From JAEUJM01 sp964635055 (GTDB lineage Bacteria > Actinomycetota > Acidimicrobiia > Acidimicrobiales > DATDAH01), in assembly GCA_964635055.1 (NCBI GenBank), contig CAZWMT010000008.1, positions 92,318 through 156,317 of the forward strand: a DNA stretch of 64,000 bases. Direction: 5' to 3'. Of this stretch, positions 8,766 to 16,397 are shown in pieces. The notes under the pieces are model-generated. The model was not told where the DNA came from, searched no databases, and saw only the letters and a list, made by a program, of their open reading frames with translations. Position numbers and translations under genes: made by a program. Within the stretch, counting starts at the first letter, position 1. Each line of letters opens with the position of its first letter.

Positions 8766-8951
8766 TCAGATGCGGCGGCGGCGACCGACGCCCCGTCCGA
8801 CGCCGCGTCCCGGGGTCACCGCCGCGCCCACGACGGCGGCCCTGGCCACCGGCGACGGCCCCGGGGTGACGGCCTTGGCGACGACCGCGGTCTTGGCGAC
8901 GGGGGCGCGCACGACCCCGACTCGGCCTCTGCGGCCTGGACGTAGTGGCAT
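8766..8951 (-). CDS. Small basic membrane-associated hypothetical protein
   Basis: This 61-residue protein starts at the ATG at 8951, one base after the stop of the DUF6325-like gene, which indicates an operon. It has a basic N-terminus (MPLRPGRRGR), an alternating Ala/Val-rich middle and an Arg-rich tail. From memory, short proteins with an MPLR...G start often follow DUF6325 genes in actinobacteria. Function is unknown. Confidence 0.55.
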   Translation of the reverse strand: MPLRPGRRGRVGVVRAPVAKTAVVAKAVTPGPSPVARAAVVGAAVTPGRGVGRGVGRRRRI

Positions 8952-8952
8952 G

Positions 8953-9423
8953 TCAGTCTCCTTCTTCCTCGAGCACTTCCTCGAGCGCCTCGTCGGCCTC
9001 GATGGCGGCGATGATGGCCTGGATCGGGATGCGGCCGTTGCCGATGAGCTGGCCACCCGAGCGGCGGGCGGCTGCGGCGAACGGTGCCGCCCACACGTTC
9101 TCGTAGACGATCACCCCCGCCACGCTGCCGGGATCCATGGCCGCGGCCAGGTGCTCCACGTCCTCCTCGGCCAGCAATTCGGCCAGCTCGGCCTCGAGCA
9201 CCTGCAGGTCGCCGAGGTCGTCCAGGTCTTCGAGCTCGATGGCCTCGATGGCGCCGTCCGCATCCTTGGCCAGCACGAGGATGTCGATGACCCGGATGGT
9301 GCCGGCTTCGACCAGGGCGAGAAGCTCGCCGGCCATCTCACCGGTGAAGTTGGCCTGTCCAGCAGGGAACTCGACGATCACGAAGTCGACGGGTCCGAGC
9401 TCGTCCAGCGGTGTGTCGGTCAT
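8953..9423 (-). CDS. DUF6325-family protein
   Basis: The 156-residue acidic protein begins GPVDFVIVEFPAG and contains the stretch RVIDILVLAKDADGAIEAIE, both typical of DUF6325 (formerly grouped with DUF1269). It then has a Leu/Glu-rich segment and a C-terminal helix rich in Glu. Members are often found with stress or membrane-homeostasis genes, but the biochemical role is not known. It is divergent from the pterin dehydratase-VOC gene, and a palindrome sits in the shared intergenic region. Confidence 0.75.
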   Translation of the reverse strand: MTDTPLDELGPVDFVIVEFPAGQANFTGEMAGELLALVEAGTIRVIDILVLAKDADGAIEAIELEDLDDLGDLQVLEAELAELLAEEDVEHLAAAMDPGSVAGVIVYENVWAAPFAAAARRSGGQLIGNGRIPIQAIIAAIEADEALEEVLEEEGD

Positions 9424-9470
9424 CGGTACTCGTTTCGTCAGCAGCCGGGCGGCCGATCATAGGCCGCACG

Positions 9471-9486
9471 GTCACCACGTGGTTAC
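9471..9486. promoter_or_regulatory. Palindromic site in a divergent promoter region
   Basis: The sequence GTCACCACGTGGTTAC has a perfect 10-base core (ACCACGTGGT) and matches itself at 14 of 16 positions. It is midway between the divergent DUF6325 and pterin dehydratase-VOC genes, where an operator for either would be expected. No cognate regulator is adjacent. Confidence 0.35.
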
Positions 9487-9526
9487 GCCGCGGGCCACCC
9501 GGACGACGGGCTGGTTGACTGACGTG

Positions 9527-10183
9527 ATGGCGTACTCCCCGGTCACCCCGCAGCAGATCGCCGACGACGACACCCTGTCCGACTGGCGGGTGCTCGTTCG
9601 CACCCTCCAGGCCGAGTTCGTGGCCGAGTCGTTCACCGCCGGCGCCACCCTCCTGGCCGCCGTCGCGGCCGCAGCCGACGCCGCCGACCACCACCCTGAT
9701 CTCGGCCTTCGCTACCCGGGCCGGGTGCGCGTCGCGCTGACCACGCACGCGATCAACGGGCTGTCCGACGCCGACGTGGCCTTGGCCCGAACCATCTCCA
9801 CCCTCGCCGCCGAGCACGGCGCCCGCGCCGAGCCGACCACGCCGGAGCGGTTGGAGATCTGCATCGACACGATGGACGCCGACCGCATCCGGCCCTTCTG
9901 GGCCGCCGTCCTCGGCTACCGGGACACCGATGGTGAGTTGCTCGACCCGGCCGGCGTGGGGCCCGCCGTGTGGTTCCAGCAGATGGACGAGCCCCGTACG
10001 GACCGAGACCGTTTCCACCTCGACATCGTGGTGGCCCACGACAAGGCCGACGATCGGGTGGACGCGGCCCTCGCCGCCGGCGGCCGGCTCGTCAGCGACG
10101 CCTTCGCCCGGTCGTGGTGGATCCTCGCCGATGCCGACGGCAACGAGGCCTGCGTCTGCACCTGGCAGGACCGGTCGGGGTGA
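9527..10183 (+). CDS. Pterin-4a-carbinolamine dehydratase fused to a VOC (glyoxalase-like) domain
   Basis: The 218-residue protein joins two small folds. Residues 1-105 match the PCD/DCoH family: the stretch DHHPDLGLRYPGRVRVAL contains the active-site His-His pattern, followed by THAINGLSDADVALARTI. Residues 110-218 form a VOC-like half (ICIDTMDADRIRPFWAAVLG ... FHLDIVV ... ILADADGNEACVC). The ATG at 9527 is used because the frame upstream lies over the divergent intergenic region. The PCD half suggests pterin recycling, but the partner hydroxylase is not nearby, and the VOC substrate is unknown. Confidence 0.85.
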   Translation: MAYSPVTPQQIADDDTLSDWRVLVRTLQAEFVAESFTAGATLLAAVAAAADAADHHPDLGLRYPGRVRVALTTHAINGLSDADVALARTISTLAAEHGARAEPTTPERLEICIDTMDADRIRPFWAAVLGYRDTDGELLDPAGVGPAVWFQQMDEPRTDRDRFHLDIVVAHDKADDRVDAALAAGGRLVSDAFARSWWILADADGNEACVCTWQDRSG

Positions 10184-10286
10184 GGCCCCGCGGTTTCGCT
10201 CTGCCCGCACCACGGAGTCGTGCAGAACGGGGCTGGTGTCGAGAGAACGCTGGATGCGGGCGAGTACGGGCGGGCCGGGCCGGGTG

Positions 10287-11498
10287 TCAGCCCTGGTACG
10301 CCGCCGCCTGGGACTCGACGAGGAGGAGCAGGTCGCCGAGGCTGAAGTTGTAGTCGGCGTTGTGGAGCGAGTCGGCGTCGTCGGCGGTGGCCCCGATGTG
10401 GTCGATGGCGCGGGTGTCGCCGGGCGGCGGGTCGGCGTCGATGGCGAGGTACACCTGACCCTCGTCGGTGGCTGAGCACGACGCGGTGTAGTGGTCGGGG
10501 ATCACCTCGGTGGCGGTCTCGACACCTGGGGCGGACGCGCCGAAGTAGCCGGCCTCGAGCCGGTCGTCGCCGTCGACCAGCTGCGTCGGGTTCACGCAGG
10601 CCCGTACCGTGCCGTCGTCGACGGGGTCGACCCGCCCGGGCGGCTCGGAGGCGGCGTAGGAGTCGAAGCCGACGGCGCACCCCGTCTCGGTGGCCGAGGT
10701 GCACAGCGGGATGTTGTCGAAGGTGCCACCCACCGCCTCGCCGGGCGGGACCCGCAGGCGGCCGGTGGGTCCCACGAGGAGCGCCGAGATGAGCCGACCC
10801 CGCATGGCCGGCGAGTCGTCGAACTCCTCCTGGAGCAGGCGGATGAGGTGGTGTGTGCCCTGTGAGTGGCCGAGGAGCACGAGGGGGCGGTCGCCGTTCC
10901 AGGTGGCCATGTAGGTCCTGAAGGCGTCGAGCACGTCGGCGTAGGCCACGGCGAACGGCTGGAGGTCGAACAGGTCGCCGGCGTCTCCGCCGCGCGGGTA
11001 GCTGCCGATGGTGGCCTGGCGGTAGAGGGGCACGTAGAGGTCGCAGAGCGCGCCGAAGCGGGCGGCCTGGAACTGGGTGGTGTAGGGCACGAGCGGGTTG
11101 GGCACCTCGAAGGGGTGGTTGCCCGGCTCGGACGAGTAGTCGAGGGTGGGGTAGACGTAGAAGCAGTCGAAGGCCGGGTCGGCGGCGGGCACGAAGGGCA
11201 CCTCGGTGAGGGTCCCGTCGGGGGCGACCTCGGTGGCGGTGAGGTCCTGGTCGCACGCGTCGTCGGTGAGGTCGGGCCGGCACAGCCAGTGGGCATCGTC
11301 GGCGTAGACGTCGCTGGTGTACCCGGCATAGGGGTTCTCGAAGGGCACGTCGGCGGCGGTCGTGGTGCTCGTGCCCGATGTGCCGCTCGCCGACGCCTCA
11401 CCCCCACCGTCGCTGCCGCAGGCGGCGACCGCGCCCGCCAACACCACGCCGATCACCAGGAGGGCGAGCAGTCGGGCCGGTCGGCGCTGGAGGTCCAC
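10287..11498 (-). CDS. DUF3089-type alpha/beta hydrolase lipoprotein
   Basis: The 403-residue protein has a lipoprotein signal (lipobox at C27), a short Ser/Thr linker and an alpha/beta-hydrolase domain. The motif GHSQGTHHLIRLL, around residue 210, carries the nucleophile serine. The pattern DCFYVYPT followed by a PLYRQAT block is what I recall of the DUF3089 family of presumed secreted lipases or esterases. It is transcribed leftward with its 5' end next to the tRNA. Substrate is unknown. Confidence 0.8.
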   Translation of the reverse strand: MDLQRRPARLLALLVIGVVLAGAVAACGSDGGGEASASGTSGTSTTTAADVPFENPYAGYTSDVYADDAHWLCRPDLTDDACDQDLTATEVAPDGTLTEVPFVPAADPAFDCFYVYPTLDYSSEPGNHPFEVPNPLVPYTTQFQAARFGALCDLYVPLYRQATIGSYPRGGDAGDLFDLQPFAVAYADVLDAFRTYMATWNGDRPLVLLGHSQGTHHLIRLLQEEFDDSPAMRGRLISALLVGPTGRLRVPPGEAVGGTFDNIPLCTSATETGCAVGFDSYAASEPPGRVDPVDDGTVRACVNPTQLVDGDDRLEAGYFGASAPGVETATEVIPDHYTASCSATDEGQVYLAIDADPPPGDTRAIDHIGATADDADSLHNADYNFSLGDLLLLVESQAAAYQG

Positions 11499-11553
11499 AC
11501 TCCAGTATGGAGCGGGTGGGCGGCCGGCGCCCCCGTTGGGCTGGCCCCCCTTC

Positions 11554-11630
11554 GGGGCTGTAGCTCAGCTGGCTGGAGCACCCGCTCTGCAAGCAGGGAA
11601 TCGTGGGTTCGAGTCCCGTCACCTCCACCA
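11554..11630 (+). tRNA. tRNA-Ala(TGC)-like gene with non-canonical features
   Basis: A 77-base cloverleaf with an encoded CCA end can be drawn: acceptor 11554-11560 with 11620-11626, D stem GCTC/GAGC, anticodon loop 11586-11592 with TGC at 11588-11590, and a T arm with TTCGAGT. Three positions are abnormal. C5 faces C68 in the acceptor, C29 faces A41 in the anticodon stem, and position 33 is C instead of the nearly universal U. The first two T-stem pairs are wobbles. It is therefore either a degenerate tRNA-Ala or a chimera of two tRNA halves. Confidence 0.7.
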
Positions 11631-11780
11631 TCGTTTCCCCAGGTCAGAGCAGGTTTCCGGGACCGGAGGGCGGTCGCCTCGCCGCAACATCTGGAGACCG
11701 TTGACTCGCCGGAAGGCGGTGTGCCACGCTTGATGCCGCGCGGGAGGACCCGCCGCGGGCGGCGAAACGGGGACTGGGCG

Positions 11781-13277
11781 ATGGCGGGTGGCAGGCTGGA
11801 ACCGGGAGCGCCGGCAGTTCCGATCTACGCGTGGACGATCATGACCAACGAGTCCCAACGGGCGACGGTCTACTACTACTCGACCTCCTTCGTGAACCCT
11901 CCAGATTTTGCTCCGGCACCAAGCCCGAGCTTCCGAGGAGCAGTTCCAGAAGCAGACGCGCAACCTGTGTATCAGTTCACCATCGACATGAACGACAGTA
12001 CGCACACGTTGGCGTACTACTACTCCTTGGACCCGACGGTTCCACCGAACTTCAAGGCAGCAGGGATTGCCTTCTACGCCTATGACGGCGACGCCGCGGA
12101 GCGGGATGTCCACCAATTCCAAGCGCCGAGGGCCGGGCCAGGTCAGACGGTTCCTTACTACTACGGCGATCTGTCAGATCCGCCGCCCCCGGGGTTCATC
12201 CTGTCGAATCCGAGTCCTGAGGTTGTGGCCTTCTGGGCCAATCCGGGTCCATCGGAACCAGAGACCGAAGTCACCAATGAGTCGGGAAGCTCCCAGATCA
12301 GGTTCAGTTATGCCCTCGACTTCGACATCACCGACGCTCCCGATCCGGACGACGTAGCAATCCCGCCGCACAGTGGTCTCATCACGCAGCAGGGTGATGG
12401 ATCTGCCGACCATGGGTCGCAACTACTTCGGTTCGCCACCGACGCCCACGAGCCAGTGGTGTGGTGGTCGGGTTGGGTGCGGGAGGGATCGAAGATCAGG
12501 GCGAATCCTGACTCTGGCTCGAGGCAGGTCAGCGTTGACGGGAAGGCCGTCCGAGCCCGGCCGAACCAGGCGGCGCTGTCAGAGGACGAGCAGACGGCGT
12601 TCAGAGATGCCGTGACGGTGCTCAATTCGGACAGACGATTCGGCGATCTGGTGGCAATCCATGGCGTGATGGCGCACAGGATGCATGGCATCATGCCGGA
12701 CAAGAGGGATCCCGTTGGCCTTCAGCGGTTCCTTGCCTGGCATCGCGTGTACCTCCGACAGTTCGAGCTCGCGCTTCAGGCGGTCGACCCGAGCATCGAC
12801 CTCCCGTACTGGGACTGGATGAGCGCGCGAGGGGTCCCAGAGTGGCTCGCCGACTGGCTGCCGACGGTCACCATCTCGCCGGGGAACGTAGTCACGGTTC
12901 TACGTGACGCCGGCGACCCATCCGAACTGCCGACGGTGGACCAGATCAGTGCTCTGTTCGACAACACCCAGTTCACGTCGTTCACCTCATCTCTCGAGCA
13001 GATTCACAACAACGTCCATGCGTGGTTCGGAGATGGCTCGACCATGAACGACGTGCCGCGGGCCCCTGCCGATCCGATCTTCTGGATGCACCACGCGAAC
13101 ATCGACCGGATCTGGGCCTTCTGGGAGAACAGCCTCGATCTCCCAGACCCGAACGAGCCGTTGAGTCCGTCATACCCGAGCCTCCAGGCCCCCTTCGACG
13201 TCATGGATCCTTGGAATGCCGTCTCGCTGAGACAGACGCTCTTGACGATCGATTCGAACTACGTCTACACGGGCTGA
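11781..13277 (+). CDS. Tyrosinase-like copper oxidase with N-terminal YYY repeats
   Basis: The 498-residue product ends in a tyrosinase/hemocyanin-type copper domain. The CuA side shows AIHGVMAHRMHG and FLAWHRVYLRQFE; the CuB side shows IHNNVHAWFGDG and DPIFWMHHANIDRIWAFWE, so all six His ligands can be placed. The N-terminal 200 residues contain three related segments (VYYYSTSFVNPPDF, LAYYYSLDPTVPPNF, VPYYYGDLSDPPPPGF), somewhat like DUF5648-type repeats. Start choice is uncertain: ATG 11781, with ATG 11733 or 11840 as alternatives. No signal peptide is obvious. The gene uses many more A/T-ending codons than its neighbours and begins about 150 bases after the tRNA, which suggests transfer. 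Confidence 0.8.
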   Translation: MAGGRLEPGAPAVPIYAWTIMTNESQRATVYYYSTSFVNPPDFAPAPSPSFRGAVPEADAQPVYQFTIDMNDSTHTLAYYYSLDPTVPPNFKAAGIAFYAYDGDAAERDVHQFQAPRAGPGQTVPYYYGDLSDPPPPGFILSNPSPEVVAFWANPGPSEPETEVTNESGSSQIRFSYALDFDITDAPDPDDVAIPPHSGLITQQGDGSADHGSQLLRFATDAHEPVVWWSGWVREGSKIRANPDSGSRQVSVDGKAVRARPNQAALSEDEQTAFRDAVTVLNSDRRFGDLVAIHGVMAHRMHGIMPDKRDPVGLQRFLAWHRVYLRQFELALQAVDPSIDLPYWDWMSARGVPEWLADWLPTVTISPGNVVTVLRDAGDPSELPTVDQISALFDNTQFTSFTSSLEQIHNNVHAWFGDGSTMNDVPRAPADPIFWMHHANIDRIWAFWENSLDLPDPNEPLSPSYPSLQAPFDVMDPWNAVSLRQTLLTIDSNYVYTG

Positions 13278-13353
13278 GAACATCCGGCCAGCGTCGAGTC
13301 ACGGCAGGCGAGCGGCCGTTGTCGCCGCCAGCGTGTCGTGGCATCGTCATGCC

Positions 13354-13590
13354 ATGGCTCGCACACGTGTCAGCACGACGGTGGACGGCCTGCTGCTCGA
13401 ACGGGCGCGGGCGGCGACCGGGTCGTCGTCGGACGCGGCGCTCTTCGACCTGGCGCTCGACGCCCTGCTGTCCCAGCATCGACGGGCGGAGATCGACGCC
13501 TCGTACGCGGCGTACGACGAGATCCCGCTCGATGAGCCCGACGAGTGGGGTGACCTGGCCGCGTTCCGCTCCGCCGCCGCGGCCCCGTGA
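13354..13590 (+). CDS. Antitoxin of a MazEF/VapB-type pair
   Basis: This 78-residue protein begins MARTRVSTTVDGLLLERARA, a ribbon-helix-helix-like N-terminus typical of small antitoxins, and ends in an acidic tail suited to toxin binding. It directly precedes a frameshifted MazF-type toxin whose likely GTG start overlaps its stop codon. The ATG at 13354 is the natural start because an upstream in-frame ATG-like start would add an unlikely leader. Confidence 0.75.
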   Translation: MARTRVSTTVDGLLLERARAATGSSSDAALFDLALDALLSQHRRAEIDASYAAYDEIPLDEPDEWGDLAAFRSAAAAP

Positions 13591-13914
13591 GCGACGTCCC
13601 CCCGCCGGGGTGAGCTCTGGTGGTGCGAGCTGCCGGCCACCAGCCGGCGGCCCGTGGTCGTCCTCAGTCGGGACGTCGCCATCCCTCGGCTGCGCCGCGC
13701 GCTCGTCGCTCCGTGCACCACGAACATCCGGGGCCTGGCGAGTGAGGTCGTGCTCGAGCCGGACACCGACCCCGTCCCGCGCCTGAGCGCGGTGAACCTC
13801 GACTCGGTCGAGAGCGTGTCCGTGGGTGCGCTCGTCGATCGGCTCGGCCGCCTGAGCGACGACCGCCTGCGGGAGGTCTGCGCCGCGCTCTCCGTCGCCG
13901 TCGACTGCCGATGA
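13587..13914 (+). pseudogene. MazF-type toxin, frameshifted in a poly-C run
   Basis: From codon 2 of the downstream frame the sequence reads RRGELWWCELP, then RRPVVVLSRD and APCTTNIRGLASEV, the hallmark blocks of MazF/PemK endoribonucleases, and ends normally. The expected start, the GTG at 13587 overlapping the antitoxin stop, reads only VSDVPPPG and then stops. Removing one C from the six-C run at 13598-13603 gives VSDVPRRGELWW with the full toxin of about 108 residues. As written the toxin cannot be made whole. The GTG at 13654 would lack the conserved N-terminus. Real mutation and assembly error are both possible. Confidence 0.75.
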
Positions 13915-14045
13915 ACGGCGCCAGGGGCCGCTGACGCCGAGCATCCCAAGGCGTCGACGCGGCCGAGACCGGCGGGCGGCGGCGCACGGTGCGGGCGAAT
14001 CCGAGTTTGTTCACCTGCTGGGTAGGTAAGGTAGGGTTGGTGGTC

Positions 14046-14939
14046 ATGAACGACCTCGTACTCGTGGCAGCGGCCGGGTTCGCCGCCTCGCTGGTGGACG
14101 GCGCGCTGGGCATGGGCTTCGGGCCCACGAGCTCGAGCATCCTGCTCGGCACCGGCCTTTCCCCCGCCTCGGTCTCCACAACCGTCAACCTGGCCAAGGT
14201 CGCCACCGGCATCGCCGCGGCCATCTCGCACTGGCGGTTCCGCAACATCGACCACAAGCTCGTGCTGAAGCTGGCGATCCCCGGCGCCGTCGGGGCGCTG
14301 ATCGGCGTGACCATCCTCTCGAACGTCGACGGCGACGTGATCAAGCCCGCGCTGGCCGTGCTGTTGATCATCATCGGGTTGCGCATCCTGTGGCGCTTCA
14401 GCCGGCCGGTCACGGTGCAGCCCGAGGAGTTCGAGGACCTGGCCGGCGACCCCGACAAGATGCCGCCGTTCAACGACCGTGGCGTCGAGGTGGTGGCCAC
14501 CGCCGGCGGCATCACCAACGGCATGATCGGCGCCTGGGGGCCGGTGGTCACCCCCTTCCTGATGGGCCGCCAACTCGCCCCCCGGTTCGCGGTGGGCTCG
14601 GTGAACACCGCCGAGGTCGCGGTCGCCGCGGTCTCGGTGACCTCGCTCATCGCCGCGGTGGGCAAGGGCGACCTCGACATCGGGATCATCGTCGCCATGC
14701 TCCTCGGCGGCATGCTCGCCGCCCCGGTCGCAGCCTGGTCCATCCGCCACATCCCGCCCCGGCCGATGGGCGTCGCGGTCGGGGCCCTCCTCCTGCTCAC
14801 CAACGCACGGGAGCTGAGCAGCAGCGGCGACCTCGGGCCCGAGCGCTGGCTCGCCTACGCCCTCGTCGCCGGCCTCGTGGCCCTGGCGGCGCTGCGCCCC
14901 CGCCTCCAGGAGTCCGTGTCACCCACCCCGGCGGCCTGA
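14046..14939 (+). CDS. TauE/SafE-family sulfite or organosulfonate exporter
   Basis: The 297-residue polytopic protein has the two-half TauE/SafE layout. The first half begins AAGFAASLVDGALGMGFGPT and the second has GGITNGMIGAWGPVVTPFLM, the duplicated signature region. The ATG at 14046 is used; the frame extends 19 codons upstream into an AT-richer promoter-like stretch (around 14005-14040) and so is unlikely to be translated. Family members export sulfite or sulfoacetate, or act in sulfur-compound uptake; no sulfur genes adjoin it. Confidence 0.85.
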   Translation: MNDLVLVAAAGFAASLVDGALGMGFGPTSSSILLGTGLSPASVSTTVNLAKVATGIAAAISHWRFRNIDHKLVLKLAIPGAVGALIGVTILSNVDGDVIKPALAVLLIIIGLRILWRFSRPVTVQPEEFEDLAGDPDKMPPFNDRGVEVVATAGGITNGMIGAWGPVVTPFLMGRQLAPRFAVGSVNTAEVAVAAVSVTSLIAAVGKGDLDIGIIVAMLLGGMLAAPVAAWSIRHIPPRPMGVAVGALLLLTNARELSSSGDLGPERWLAYALVAGLVALAALRPRLQESVSPTPAA

Positions 14940-14977
14940 GCCCGGCGCCGCGACCGTCGGCCCCACCCGCACGTTCG

Positions 14978-15025
14978 TTCTGGCTCCCGATTCGATCGCC
15001 ATGACGATCGAATCGGGAGCCAGAA
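14978..15025. repeat. Perfect 21-base inverted repeat (palindrome family A)
   Basis: Arms at 14978-14998 and 15005-15025 are perfectly complementary over 21 bases with a 6-base loop. The arms begin TTCTGGCTCCCG and end CGGGAGCCAGAA. A second copy with the same outer sequence lies at 53577-53622 inside a gene. The element is between the TauE/SafE gene and the CmcJ-like gene, so it could act as a terminator, but the shared sequence with the second copy suggests a dispersed repeat. Confidence 0.8.
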
Positions 15026-15059
15026 GCGGGGAGGACTCGCCGTCCGTTACGGTCGGGGC

Positions 15060-16241
15060 ATGGCCGTCGCCGAGGTAGGGGCCGAAGCCGAGGTACCGGT
15101 CGTGCTGGGGTTCACGCCGCCGGCGGTGGCGATCCCCGACGAGGCGCACCCGGGGCTGTTCCGGGCCGGGGTGCGGGGCGGGCCGTACTCCGACGAGACC
15201 GTCGAGCAGCACCGGTGCCCGGCCACGGACCTCTCGGCGCCGGGCGTCGCCGCGCCCGACCTGTTCGGCGCCGGCCTGGACACCGTCGACCTCTCGGGGC
15301 TCGCGGACCTGCAGGCGACCCTGGCCCACGTCCGCGCCACCCAGCGCATCGATGACGCCGATGCTGCCGTCATCCGCTCGAGCCTCGGCGGCGCCACTCT
15401 CCCGCTCCTGTCGGGGCCGAGGGTCACCGTCATGCACGTCGCCGACGAGGGCCTGATCATGCGCAACGGCGGCCCCAACGGCCGCAAGGTGGTCGGCGCC
15501 CGCTCGGTGGGGATGAACGGGCACGGCATCGCCACCTCGGTCCACGCCGACCAGGACGTGTTCGGCACGCCGCTCACCCAGGTGATGGGGGGCCGGGCGC
15601 CCGAGCTGTTCCGCTTCCACTCGCCCGAGGACCACAACGACGACGCCTCGCTCATGCTGGTCAACCTCTGGATCCCGCTGCAGCAGCCGGTCCAGCCCCT
15701 CGTGCTCGGCGACGGCACGAGCCTCGACCGGCCCCGCCACCAGCTCCGCTACGGCCTGCCCACCTCGACGTTCCTCGAGCGCGACGACGAGATGGTCGTC
15801 AACGACATCTGGCTGTTCCTGCACGACGCCGGCCAGCGCTGGTTCTTCCGGTCGGACATGGACCACCGCCACGCCTGGCTGTTCGACACCCTCAGCACCC
15901 CGCACGGTGCGGGCATCCTGCCCGGCGAGGACGTGGCCGAGCGGTGGTTCGTCGCGCTGGAGGACGCCGAGGTCGCCGTCGAGGCCGGCGACGCCGCCGC
16001 GGTCACCGAGGCGCTGGCCTCGGCCCCCTCCGGCGACGACGCCCTACCCGAGGGCACACCGCCGGGGCTGCGGGCTGCGATCGCGGCCATGGCCGCCGTG
16101 GCCGACGACGCCCGACGCGACCCGGCCGGCGTGTGCGGCGAGCGGGCGGCGGCGTGGACCGAGGCGGCACAGGCCGCCCGTGACGGCGTGGTGCGCCGCT
16201 CGATCGAGATGCGCATGGTCGTCGCCCTCGACCCCCGCTGA
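15060..16241 (+). CDS. CmcJ/NvfI-like oxidoreductase
   Basis: The 393-residue soluble protein resembles the CmcJ/NvfI family of non-heme oxygenase-like enzymes. Matching blocks are TSVHADQDVFG, LVNLWIPLQQPVQPLVLGDG and FLHDAGQRWFFRSDMDHRHA, which correspond to the VHNDYT, NVWRP and WYYFP blocks of the family. Family members act in secondary metabolism or alkaloid and fungal pathways; bacterial roles are mostly unknown. It is monocistronic, starts 35 bases after a long palindrome and has an Ala-rich C-terminal extension of about 90 residues. Confidence 0.65.
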   Translation: MAVAEVGAEAEVPVVLGFTPPAVAIPDEAHPGLFRAGVRGGPYSDETVEQHRCPATDLSAPGVAAPDLFGAGLDTVDLSGLADLQATLAHVRATQRIDDADAAVIRSSLGGATLPLLSGPRVTVMHVADEGLIMRNGGPNGRKVVGARSVGMNGHGIATSVHADQDVFGTPLTQVMGGRAPELFRFHSPEDHNDDASLMLVNLWIPLQQPVQPLVLGDGTSLDRPRHQLRYGLPTSTFLERDDEMVVNDIWLFLHDAGQRWFFRSDMDHRHAWLFDTLSTPHGAGILPGEDVAERWFVALEDAEVAVEAGDAAAVTEALASAPSGDDALPEGTPPGLRAAIAAMAAVADDARRDPAGVCGERAAAWTEAAQAARDGVVRRSIEMRMVVALDPR

Positions 16242-16397
16242 CCAGACCGGCCGGGTCCCCGGCCGGAACGCGTCACCTGCTCATGACGAGGACACGGTCC
16301 GCCGGCCGAGGGGCAAGGCCGCGCGGTGGACAGGTTCTACCCGAAGCGCATGCCGTCCCGAACCTCGGGGACGGGCCGGGCATTTCCATGCGCCGCC

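Noticed and set aside
10196..10240. Possible third palindrome (CGCTCTGCCCG and CGTGCAGAACG)
   Set aside because: Only about 9 of 11 outer positions pair and the inner part does not, so it is too weak to call as a repeat copy, though the start resembles family A.
11362..11733. Open frames across the tRNA giving repetitive protein-like sequence
   Set aside because: They read through the tRNA gene and are the usual false proteins made by translating a tRNA.
13654..13914. GTG start giving an 86-residue short MazF
   Set aside because: It would lack the conserved N-terminal strand (RRGELWW), so a frameshifted full-length gene is a better reading.
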